Under the pieces are notes generated by a model that worked only from the letters and a program-made list of their open reading frames with translations, made no database searches and was not told where the DNA came from. DNA of 30,628 nucleotides from CAYFMP01 sp964344215 (lineage in GTDB: Bacteria; Pseudomonadota; Alphaproteobacteria; Rhodospirillales; Casp-alpha2). Below, one piece after another: positions 23,050 through 29,497 of this stretch. A program made the translations under genes and the position numbers. The stretch lies in contig CAYFMP010000049.1 of the NCBI GenBank assembly GCA_964344215.1, positions 1 through 30,628 of the forward strand, in the 5' to 3' direction. Within the stretch, counting starts at the first letter, position 1. Every line of letters begins with the position of its first letter.

Positions 23050-23275
23050 CCGCTTTCCTATCATAACCCTAAGCTATTGAAATATATGTATAAATATGAG
23101 CGCAAAAACCTCCGTAAATTTCCTGTAAAGGAAATTATTGAAAATAAGCGCTTATTTTCTCCGCACCATATAGGTCAACAGAGGTATCTAGTTTTCTTTT
23201 AGTAAACTCACCGTTACTTCTTCGTATCCGGTCTCGTTCTCACAAGATATGCATTGTGAGGCGTAGGCGCCAGCT
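23050..23275. other. AT-rich gap with hairpin and perfect palindrome upstream of ctpA
   Basis: 226 bases without a convincing gene. An inverted repeat AATTTCC (23117-23123) / GGAAATT (23130-23136) is followed by a perfect 20-bp palindrome at 23140-23159 (arm GAAAATAAGC). On the minus strand these lie between the unknown membrane-protein gene and ctpA. They could end the first transcript or act as an operator for ctpA. The stretch 23065-23100 on the minus strand is rich in TATA-like sequence suited to a ctpA promoter. Confidence 0.45.
23140..23159. repeat. perfect 20-bp palindrome
   Basis: GAAAATAAGC and its exact complement GCTTATTTTC abut with no spacer, about 90 bases upstream of ctpA and 117 bases past the stop of the unknown gene. 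With a GCGC loop it would make an 8-bp AT-rich stem; as duplex DNA it looks like a dimer-binding site. Confidence 0.6.
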
Positions 23276-24283
23276 TCAATCACCTTCTTTACCGGAAAAC
23301 GATTTTACCACCTCCACAATCTTTGAACTACCATCAGCTGCCGAATCGCTCCGGCCCAGATAACCTGAAGAAGTAATCGCAAAGATTGACCGGGTCGTTT
23401 CGAGAAGCACCGCATCCCTTACCGAGGGGTCAGATGCTGCTTCAACAAATGTCTGGAAAGTTTTTAGAGCGTTTGCCCGGTGTTTATTCACCGATTCTTG
23501 GTGCTTCGAAGTCTTATAGAGATGACCGCACCAAAGTGTCGCAGTAAGAAACAATCCAATAACAACAAATTTCGTCGCCGTCACCTGAATGACAAACGCA
23601 GTATCGACCTTCGGAGGAATGGGGAGAAATTTCCACAGCAATAAAACAGAAACAACCGTCGCCGCCGCCATAACGGCGGTACCCAACAACCATCGATGCG
23701 CAACCGTTTCGTACCCATCGGCCTCACCAGCAAAGTCTACCGTATGGTGAGCAACACCTACTTTCCCGGCCGAATCTCGCGCCGCGATTACGATCTTATC
23801 AATCTCTTTCTTGGTTACTTCAATTTCTGATTTTGCTTCGTTTAGAATACCCTCAGCTTCGGATCGTAAAGCGGCCAATTGTTTGACATTCTCGTCAAGA
23901 CTTCCACTCTGGTATGCGAGGTAGGCGAGCCACGGGGCTACGCGGTTCCAAACCTGCAGGATGGAGTTCTGCAATTCGTTTGCTAGGTTTTGCCGAGTAC
24001 CGGGGGGATCAGCTTGGTTGATGGTAAATCCTTTTATGTTTTCGATTTTTTGACTGAGATCCTCCACGTGGCTTGTGAGATCTGGAACAATAGTTCCTTC
24101 TAGTCGTTCTAACGGCATACCCAACAGGGGCTTTATCGTCGAAAAAACAGTCTCAATTTCTCTACGACAATCCTCAAAGTTCAATGCCCCCCAATCCGGA
24201 TTCTTCAGCAACCCATCTATTTCGTTCTCAACGCATTTTGAAATCGCCTCACGAAGCGCGTTTGCTTGTTCATCAGTTGCCAT
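23276..24283 (-). CDS. unknown two-helix membrane protein in a low-GC insertion
   Basis: A 335-residue protein I cannot assign. Residues 1-125 are soluble and helical; 131-172 are a likely coiled coil (LRSEAEGILNEAKSEIEV). A GVAHHTVDFAGEADGYE segment (176-192) leads into two transmembrane helices at about 198-219 and 236-256. After them comes LYKTSKHQESVNKHRANALKTF (split at about 267), then FVEAASDPSVRDAVLLETTRSIFA and a polar tail. There is no signal peptide, so both ends are probably cytoplasmic. The histidine/arginine-rich stretch after the second helix looks conserved in style, as in stand-alone two-helix accessory proteins, but this is recollection. A GGGAG site lies six bases before the ATG. 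Base composition (by eye 45-50% GC) and codon use differ sharply from neighbours, and the gene interrupts the envC-ctpA order: signs of horizontal transfer. Confidence 0.75.
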   Translation of the reverse strand: MATDEQANALREAISKCVENEIDGLLKNPDWGALNFEDCRREIETVFSTIKPLLGMPLERLEGTIVPDLTSHVEDLSQKIENIKGFTINQADPPGTRQNLANELQNSILQVWNRVAPWLAYLAYQSGSLDENVKQLAALRSEAEGILNEAKSEIEVTKKEIDKIVIAARDSAGKVGVAHHTVDFAGEADGYETVAHRWLLGTAVMAAATVVSVLLLWKFLPIPPKVDTAFVIQVTATKFVVIGLFLTATLWCGHLYKTSKHQESVNKHRANALKTFQTFVEAASDPSVRDAVLLETTRSIFAITSSGYLGRSDSAADGSSKIVEVVKSFSGKEGD

Positions 24284-24590
24284 TGCGATCTCCCATCACG
24301 ATAATGATAATGGATCGTTTACATTTTAGATTGTTGATTGAATCAATATTACACCAACCGAATTGGCGCTAACGTTCTAAATTATTTGAGATGTTGGAAA
24401 GTATGGGGGCGCACCGACTCACTAACAATACTCAGTAGACTACATCTAGCATCTGTACTCAGTCTGTAAATTGAGTAACCTTGTTTCTCTTTTGAAACAA
24501 CGATCTGTAAACGATTTGTAAATGCTAAAAGTGACGGTGACTGACTAATAAGTAATTGAAAACAAACAATAAATTACATGTGCGATCGTT
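24284..24590. other. low-GC upstream region of the unknown gene, with short repeats
   Basis: 307 bases without a gene, strongly AT-rich. It contains a near-palindrome TTGATTGAATCAA (24334-24346), direct repeats TACTCAGT (24429-24436 and 24456-24463), three TGTAAA-containing copies around 24466, 24506 and 24517, and an inverted repeat TTGTTTC/GAAACAA (24481-24487, 24494-24500). On the minus strand TAAAAT just beyond the near-palindrome is a fair -10 element for the unknown gene. No terminator with a T-run is visible after envC. Confidence 0.4.
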
Positions 24591-25868
24591 TCATCCGCTT
24601 ACCTTGTTGCTTTTTCGAATACGTTCACGCGTCGCCAGCCACGGCAGAGGATTGATGGGCTGGCCGTTTCGCCGCAACTCCACATAGAGGACCGGCTTCG
24701 ATCCCGAGCCGCGGCCCATGACGCCGACCGGTTCACCGACCAGTACCCACTGCCCGATCGAACTATCGATCCGCGCCATTCCGGCGAGTAGACTATGATA
24801 TCCCTCGCCGTGTTCGATGATCAAGAGTTGCCCATAGCCGCGAAACGGCCCGGCGAACACCACACGGCCTTCATAGGTCGCCACCACCTGGGCGGCCGAC
24901 GACGTCTGTACGTTAATTCCCTTCGACGTCAGTCCGCCTTTGTCGGCCTGGCCGTAGCGCCGGACGATCCGGCCGACGACCGGAAACGGCAGAGTGCCGC
25001 GGGCCAGCGTGATCGGTCGGCCGCTGATACCGGGCGGCGGTGAGGTTTTCGGCTTGTCGTCGGGCGAAGCGGCTGCACGCTGCCGCCCGGCCGTCTCGTC
25101 GGCCCGACGGCGGTCGCGTTCGGCCTCTATGGTGCTCAGCAATTCGCGCAGCGTCGTTGCCTGTCGGGCCAATGCGCGCACCCGGCGTTCGGCTGCCTGG
25201 CTCTTTGTGACTGTGCGTCGGCGCAACCTTGATTTCTTGCCGAGCATGTCGCGTAGGCGTTTGCGCTGCGCTTCCATGCCGGTGACGGTCCGGGCCAGTT
25301 CGGCCCGGCGCCGCGCCGCTTCGTCGCGGGCCCGGGCGAGGACGCCGAGGTCGTCGCGTAGCCGTTGAACCTGCAACTCGATCTCCGGTACGGCGGCGCG
25401 CAGCAGGATGGCGCTGCGCACCGTGTCGGCCGGCGTCATCGGCTGGGCGATCAACGCTTCCGGCGGAAAGCGGGCGACCCGCTGCAGGGCCGAAAGGACA
25501 CGGCCCATCTGGCGGCGCTGGCCTTTCAATACGTCTTCCTTGGCGGCCTGACGGACGTCGAGCTCGGCCAGGCGCCGGCGCAGCTCGGCGACGCGCTGTT
25601 CGTGGTCCTGAATGAGGCGGGCGGCATCGACCATGCCCTGGCGCAAGGTCGCCATCTCGAGTTCCAACGCCGCCGCCTTGCGTTTCAGCGTCTGGCTTTC
25701 CCGGCGGCCGGCGTCGATGGCCCGTTCGATCTCCCGAAGACGCTGGCCGGCAGCCGCGGCGCCATCCTTTTCGCCTTCGGCGGCATCGGCTCCGGCCCAG
25801 GCCAGTCCCGCAAGCGCCAGGGATACCGCGAGCACCCGCCGAGTGCAGACCGGAAACCACATCTTCAT
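24591..25868 (-). CDS. envC: EnvC-like murein hydrolase activator with degenerate LytM domain
   Basis: Periplasmic coiled-coil protein that activates amidases splitting septal peptidoglycan. The 425-residue protein has a signal peptide (hydrophobic core at 11-25, cleavage near ADAAEG), long arginine-rich coiled coils at about 36-260, and a LytM/M23 fold at about 290-415. In that domain the zinc ligands are lost: the usual HxGxD is SKGINV, and the HxH of active enzymes appears as YHSLLAGM with only one histidine. That is the state of EnvC activators rather than active endopeptidases. Its ATG is immediately after the gpmI stop (TAG ATG). Normally ctpA follows; here an insertion lies downstream. 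Confidence 0.9.
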   Translation of the reverse strand: MKMWFPVCTRRVLAVSLALAGLAWAGADAAEGEKDGAAAAGQRLREIERAIDAGRRESQTLKRKAAALELEMATLRQGMVDAARLIQDHEQRVAELRRRLAELDVRQAAKEDVLKGQRRQMGRVLSALQRVARFPPEALIAQPMTPADTVRSAILLRAAVPEIELQVQRLRDDLGVLARARDEAARRRAELARTVTGMEAQRKRLRDMLGKKSRLRRRTVTKSQAAERRVRALARQATTLRELLSTIEAERDRRRADETAGRQRAAASPDDKPKTSPPPGISGRPITLARGTLPFPVVGRIVRRYGQADKGGLTSKGINVQTSSAAQVVATYEGRVVFAGPFRGYGQLLIIEHGEGYHSLLAGMARIDSSIGQWVLVGEPVGVMGRGSGSKPVLYVELRRNGQPINPLPWLATRERIRKSNKVSG

Positions 25869-27433
25869 CTATTGCGCCGCCACCGTTTCGGCCGTCGTTT
25901 CCTCGATCAGGGAGCGGCCGGTCATGTCGGCCGGACATTCGATATCCATCAGGCGTAACACGGTCGGCGCGATGTCGGACAAGCAACCGTCACGCAGACC
26001 CGCCACCCAGTTGGGCGGGTTGACCATGACGATGGGGACCAAGTTGGTGGTGTGAGCGGTGTGGGCCTGGCCGGCGTTAGCGTCGAGCATCATTTCGCAG
26101 TTGCCGTGATCGGCAGTCACCATCATGACGCCGCCGGCTGCGGCGACTGCTTTTTCAAGGCGGGCAAGGCTGGCGTCGACGGCTTCGGCAGCGGCGATGG
26201 CCGCCGTCAGCACGCCTGTGTGGCCGACCATGTCGCCGTTGGCGTAGTTGACGACGATCAGGTCGAAACCGCCTTCATCGACAGCCTCGCAGACGGCGTC
26301 GGTGACGCTCGGCGCCGACATCTCCGGCTGCAGATCGTAAGTGGCGACCTTCGGCGACGGCACCAGGATCCGGTGCTCGCCGTCGAACTCCCTCTCGCGT
26401 CCGCCGTTCAGGAAGAAAGTGACGTGGGCATATTTCTCGGTCTCGGCGACACGCAGTTGCCGAAGTCCGGCATCGGCCACAACCTGACCCAGAATTCCCT
26501 GCAATTCCAAAGGCTTGAAGATCGATCGGTAATAGGCATTGAGGTCTTCGGAGTACTCGACCATGCCGAGGCGGGCGACCAAGGTGCAGGTCCTGGTCCT
26601 CGCGAAGCCGGCAAATTCCGGATCGGCCAGGGTGCCGAGGATCTGCCGCGCCCGGTCGGCCCGGAAGTTGGCGCACAGCACGCCGTCGCCGTCGGCCATG
26701 CCGGCGTAACCGCCGATCACCGTCGGTGCCACGAATTCGTCGGTGGCGCCGACGTCGTAACTGTGGGCGATGGCGGCCAGCGCATCGTCGGCCGTTTCAC
26801 CGTCGCCGGCGACGACGGCCCGATAGGCGCGCTCGGTTCGCTCCCAGTTGGCGTCGCGGTCCATGGCGTAGTAGCGGCCGCTGACGGTGGCCACCGAAAC
26901 ACCTTCAATATCGGCGACTCCGGCCAGAAACTCGCCCAGGTATCTCTCGGCGCTGCTGGGCGGCGTGTCGCGGCCGTCGAGGAAGGCGTGAACGCGCACC
27001 GGCACGCCGGCCGCGGCGACCAATGAGGCGAGGACGGCGATATGGTCCTGGTGGGCGTGGACCCCGCCAGGCGACATCAGCCCCATCAGATGGCAGGCGC
27101 CGCCGCTGCGGCGGTGAACGCGGCCAGCTCAGGATCGGCGGCCAGCGAGCCGTCGGCGATGGCGGCGTCGATGCGCGGCAGGTCTTGCGGCACGACCCGC
27201 CCGGCCCCGATGTTCATATGGCCGACCTCGGAGTTGCCCATCTGTCCGGCCGGTAGCCCGACCGCCTCGGCCGAGGCGTCGAGGCGGGCTTTCGGCGCGT
27301 CCGCCACCAGCCGGTCCCAGGTCGGGGTGCGGGCCAGCGCGATGGCATTGTGGTCGGTCTCCGCCCGCTCGCCCCAGCCATCCAAGATACAGAGGACGAC
27401 GGGGCCGCGCGGGGCCGGGGTCTGTTCGTTCAT
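25869..27433 (-). pseudogene. gpmI: 2,3-bisphosphoglycerate-independent phosphoglycerate mutase, frameshifted
   Basis: Glycolytic enzyme interconverting 3- and 2-phosphoglycerate, normally about 510 residues. The first 115 codons (27433-27086) hold PVVLCILDGWG and the catalytic serine S68 in GNSEVGHMNIGAGR, then run FTAAAAAPAI and stop. The remaining 405 codons (27086-25869) begin MGLMSPGGVHAHQDH and include FLDGRDTPP, NFRADRARQI, VNYANGDMVGHTG and MVTADHGNCE, all expected GpmI motifs. Just before the stop, the other frame reads SGGACHLMG, as homologues do, so the frame is broken by one missing base (modulo 3) in the GCAGCGGCGGCG run at 27101-27112. The stop and the second ATG overlap (TGATG). 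This is either a sequencing error or a split gene. The ATG at 27433 is the start; envC follows directly. Confidence 0.85.
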
Positions 27434-27434
27434 A

Positions 27435-27450
27435 CCCCCAATATAGGGGG
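27435..27450. promoter_or_regulatory. G/C hairpin with TATA-like loop at the gpmI start
   Basis: CCCCC (27435-27439) and GGGGG (27446-27450) flank AATATA and end one base before the gpmI ATG on the minus strand. In RNA this 5-bp stem would cover the ribosome site. As DNA, TATATT on the minus strand is a fair -10 element, but it is too near the ATG for an ordinary leader. Confidence 0.35.
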
Positions 27451-27518
27451 AAACATCCGGTTTGGAACAGCACCCATTGCGATTTCTCGACCAATTTGTG
27501 GGCAGCGGCCGGGCGCGT

Positions 27519-27950
27519 TTAGTGACCGTCCGGCGGCTTCTGTTTGGCCGCCGCAAGAGCCTCGATCAAGGCCTCGATGGCGCGTTTCAAATCCGCATTG
27601 TCGAATGCGGCCAGGCGCAGGGCTGCGGTCAACGCGGCGCGGTCGACGGTGGCCGGCGGCGCGACCGTCGTCACTGTCGATGACCCCTCGCCGTCGCCGT
27701 CGAGGCCCTCGAAAAAGTAGCCGACCGCGACGCCGAGTTGCCGGGCGGCGGACCACAGCCGGCTGGCGCCGATTCGGTTGGCGCCGGTCTCGTATTTCTG
27801 TACCTGTTGAAAGGAAATACCGAGGTCGGCGGCCAGCGCCGACTGACTCAATCCGCGGGCGGTCCGCGCCAGCCGCAGGCGCGCGCCGACGTGGGTATCG
27901 ACGGGATCCGGCATTCGCTTCGCCACGACCGGTTTAGACAAGGTGGACAT
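27519..27950 (-). CDS. XRE-family helix-turn-helix repressor
   Basis: A 143-residue DNA-binding protein. The XRE/Cro-type helix-turn-helix is at about 20-78: VGARLRLARTARGLSQSALAADLG, then ISFQQVQKYETGANRIGASRLWSAARQLGV. This layout (QKYETGANR, YFFEGL) is common to a group of alphaproteobacterial XRE regulators. An acidic/polar linker follows (82-104) and a short helical tail (105-137) that may dimerise. ATG at 27950 has GGATGG seven bases upstream, and that ribosome site is part of the shared palindrome, so binding by either repressor would cover promoter and start. An internal ATG at 27914 is possible. It diverges from the S24-type repressor gene; gpmI lies 85 bases downstream. Confidence 0.88.
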   Translation of the reverse strand: MSTLSKPVVAKRMPDPVDTHVGARLRLARTARGLSQSALAADLGISFQQVQKYETGANRIGASRLWSAARQLGVAVGYFFEGLDGDGEGSSTVTTVAPPATVDRAALTAALRLAAFDNADLKRAIEALIEALAAAKQKPPDGH

Positions 27951-27953
27951 AGT

Positions 27954-27978
27954 TCCATCCAACATAATGTTGGATGGA
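27954..27978. promoter_or_regulatory. 25-bp perfect palindromic operator between two repressor genes
   Basis: TCCATCCAACAT and its exact reverse complement flank a single central base. The site ends 4 bases before the start of the minus-strand XRE gene. Two further copies of its right half follow at helical spacing: ACATAATGTTGG (27962), ACAATTTGTTGG (27987) and ACAATCCGTTGG (28011), 25 and 24 bases apart. These carry weaker left arms. A strong and two weak sites in the gap between divergent repressors is the layout of a cI/cro-type switch. Confidence 0.7.
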
Positions 27979-28033
27979 GTTGTCAAACAATTTGTTGGTG
28001 GCATCTTCCGACAATCCGTTGGAAACTCCGGTC

Positions 28034-28657
28034 ATGGCCAACCGCTTGAGAGACCTGCGCCTGGCCAAGGGCTGGTCGCAGGACGACCTGGCCCGGCGCG
28101 CCGGCACTTCGAACCAGATGATCAGCATGCTGGAGCGCGGCAAGCGCGGCCTGTCGCTCGCCTGGATGCAGCGCCTCGCCAAAGCGCTCGGGTGCGAGCC
28201 GGCCGACTTGCTGCCGGTGCCCGACGGCGGCCCCGTTCTGCCTGGCCTGGCCAACGACCTGCCGGTCCTCGGCACCGCCGCCGGAAACGTCTCGGGCGCC
28301 TTTCAACTGGCCGAAGGCGCCCCCATCGGCCACGTTCGCCGGCCGCCCGGCGTCGCCCCCGCAAGCCGGGTCTACGCCGTCTACGTGGTCGGCGACAGCA
28401 TGAGTCCCGAACACCGCGACGGGGATTTGCGTTTCGCAGACCCGGAACGTCCCGTCGCCATCGGCGATTCGGTGATCGTGCAGACCCGCAACTTCCCCGG
28501 CGACCCGGTCCAGGCCTATATCAAGCACCTGAAATCGCGTGACGAAGAATGGTTGCTGCTCGGCCAGATCAACCCGCCCGGCGAAATTCGCATCTCGGCC
28601 AGGACGGTGACGGCCGTGCATCGCATCCTCAGCGTCAACGAACTGTTCGCCGTCTGA
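28034..28657 (+). CDS. LexA-like helix-turn-helix repressor with S24 self-cleavage domain
   Basis: A 207-residue repressor with an N-terminal XRE helix-turn-helix (3-60: LRDLRLAKGWSQDDLARRAG...SMLERGKRGLSLAWMQRLAKAL) and a C-terminal S24/LexA-type domain (about 75-205). The serine is S122 in VVGDSMSP and the general-base lysine is K164 in QAYIKHL. An Ala-Gly bond in PVLGTAAGNVSG (A83-G84) matches the position of the LexA/CI cleavage site. Self-cleavage stimulated by RecA after DNA damage is thus plausible but untested. ATG at 28034 fits the family N-terminus; an upstream in-frame start would run through the operator region. It shares the 83-base gap and palindrome with the divergent XRE gene. 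No phage genes are nearby. Confidence 0.88.
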   Translation: MANRLRDLRLAKGWSQDDLARRAGTSNQMISMLERGKRGLSLAWMQRLAKALGCEPADLLPVPDGGPVLPGLANDLPVLGTAAGNVSGAFQLAEGAPIGHVRRPPGVAPASRVYAVYVVGDSMSPEHRDGDLRFADPERPVAIGDSVIVQTRNFPGDPVQAYIKHLKSRDEEWLLLGQINPPGEIRISARTVTAVHRILSVNELFAV

Positions 28658-28693
28658 GCGGCGCTGGGCAAGGTGGCCGGCGCCGGCCTGCGA

Positions 28694-28707
28694 TTGATCT
28701 CGATCAA
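28694..28707 (+). promoter_or_regulatory. FNR/Anr-type binding site upstream of bacteriohemerythrin
   Basis: TTGATCTCGATCAA matches the FNR consensus TTGAT-N4-ATCAA at all ten fixed positions. Its centre at 28700.5 is 41.5 bases before a start near 28742, the class II activator distance, with TTAGAC (28729-28734) as a possible -10. The gene's ATG is at 28761 with GGGAG in the leader. Activation at low oxygen is therefore likely. Confidence 0.72.
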
Positions 28708-28760
28708 ACCGCCGCCTCGGCCGCCTTGTTAGACTCGGCCTCGAACATCGGGAGATTGAA

Positions 28761-29177
28761 ATGGCTTTCATGGAATGGTCGCGGGAGTTCGAAACCGGCG
28801 TCGAGCACATCGACAACGATCACCAGACCCTGTTCGCCTTCGTCAACGACCTCCACGACAAGTACGTCGAGGGCGAAGGCGACGCCGCCATCGAAGCGAC
28901 GCTGGCTGGGCTGGTCAATTACGTCAACGTGCATTTCGCCCGCGAGGAGGCCTACATGAAAGAGCTGAACTATCCGGACTTGGCCATCCACCGCAAGATG
29001 CACGGCTCGCTGGCCGATCAGGTCCTGGAGATGAGAACCCAGTTCAGGGACGACCCGGCCCAGGTCGATTGCGCCGAACTGCTGGCGTTTCTGAAGAACT
29101 GGCTGACCAACCACATCCTGCTGACCGACATGGACTACGTCGAACACGCCCGCCGCAAGGACGCCGGCTCGGCCTAG
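28761..29177 (+). CDS. bacteriohemerythrin
   Basis: Single-domain oxygen-binding di-iron protein of 138 residues. All seven iron ligands are present in order: H21 (NDHQTLF), H58 and E62 (VHFAREE), H77 and H81 (HRKMH), H118 and D123 (NHILLTDMDY). The opening MAFMEWSREFETGVEHID is standard. Such proteins bind or deliver O2, often in microaerobic or methanotrophic bacteria. A GGGAG site precedes the ATG by about seven bases and a perfect FNR box lies upstream, which fits a low-oxygen role. It stands alone on its strand; a hypothetical minus-strand frame overlaps its 3' end. Confidence 0.96.
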   Translation: MAFMEWSREFETGVEHIDNDHQTLFAFVNDLHDKYVEGEGDAAIEATLAGLVNYVNVHFAREEAYMKELNYPDLAIHRKMHGSLADQVLEMRTQFRDDPAQVDCAELLAFLKNWLTNHILLTDMDYVEHARRKDAGSA

Positions 29178-29394
29178 GAGGGACATCGACCGAGAGGAAC
29201 CGTTCGGCCAGGGTGGCGGCGCGGGCCGCCTTGTCGGGGCCGATGCGTTGGCCGAGCGCCGCCTCGACGTCGGCGCGGCGCTTCCGTTCGTCCTCGCGCT
29301 CCTGGCGCTCGATCGTGGAGAGCTCGGCGGCGATGACGTTCAAGGTCTGGCGTTCGGCCTCGGTCCGCGCCGTCCGTTTCAGGGTTTCCAGCAT
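29044..29394 (-). CDS. doubtful hypothetical protein overlapping the bacteriohemerythrin 3' end
   Basis: A 116-codon frame from ATG 29394. The first 70 residues look protein-like: highly charged, helical, MLETLKRTARTEAERQTLNVI...IERQEREDERKRRADVEAAL. The last 45 (from about 29177 down) are the antisense shadow of bacteriohemerythrin. Upstream, the same frame stays open with no ordinary start codon through a Pro/Glu/Lys-rich stretch (LPKRGGLLGHPEPEPKPAP) to a stop at about 29508, just inside the secreted-protein gene. It may be a decayed or mis-assembled gene whose start and end have been lost. It is the only candidate in the 320-base gap 29178-29497. Confidence 0.3.
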   Translation of the reverse strand: MLETLKRTARTEAERQTLNVIAAELSTIERQEREDERKRRADVEAALGQRIGPDKAARAATLAERFLSVDVPPRPSRRPCGGRVRRSPCRSAGCGWSASSSETPAVRRNRPGPGRP

Positions 29395-29497
29395 GGCCCG
29401 GGTCGGGTCGCGGCGGTTCGGGTTCGGCGCCGGCTTCGGCTCGGGCTCGGGGTGTCCGAGCAGGCCGCCTCGTTTCGGCAGGTCGGGGTCGGGGCGG

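Noticed and set aside
22048..23202. Long plus-strand frame of 384 codons opposite ctpA
   Set aside because: It mirrors ctpA codons, has no recognisable domain and no ribosome site. Long antisense frames are common in high-GC genes; ctpA's motifs are unambiguous.
24334..24346. TTGATTGAATCAA as an FNR box upstream of the unknown membrane-protein gene
   Set aside because: The half-sites TTGAT and ATCAA are separated by three bases, not four, so both cannot be contacted as in the FNR consensus. I kept it only as a near-palindrome.
24481..24500. TTGTTTC/GAAACAA hairpin as a terminator for envC
   Set aside because: The stem is AT-rich and not followed by a T-run on the minus strand, and it lies about 110 bases before envC's stop is read in the wrong sense for a strong terminator.
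27519..28657. Prophage immunity region
   Set aside because: The repressor pair looks cI/cro-like, but flanking genes are chromosomal (gpmI, bacteriohemerythrin), with no integrase, phage genes or att site, and GC content is that of the host.
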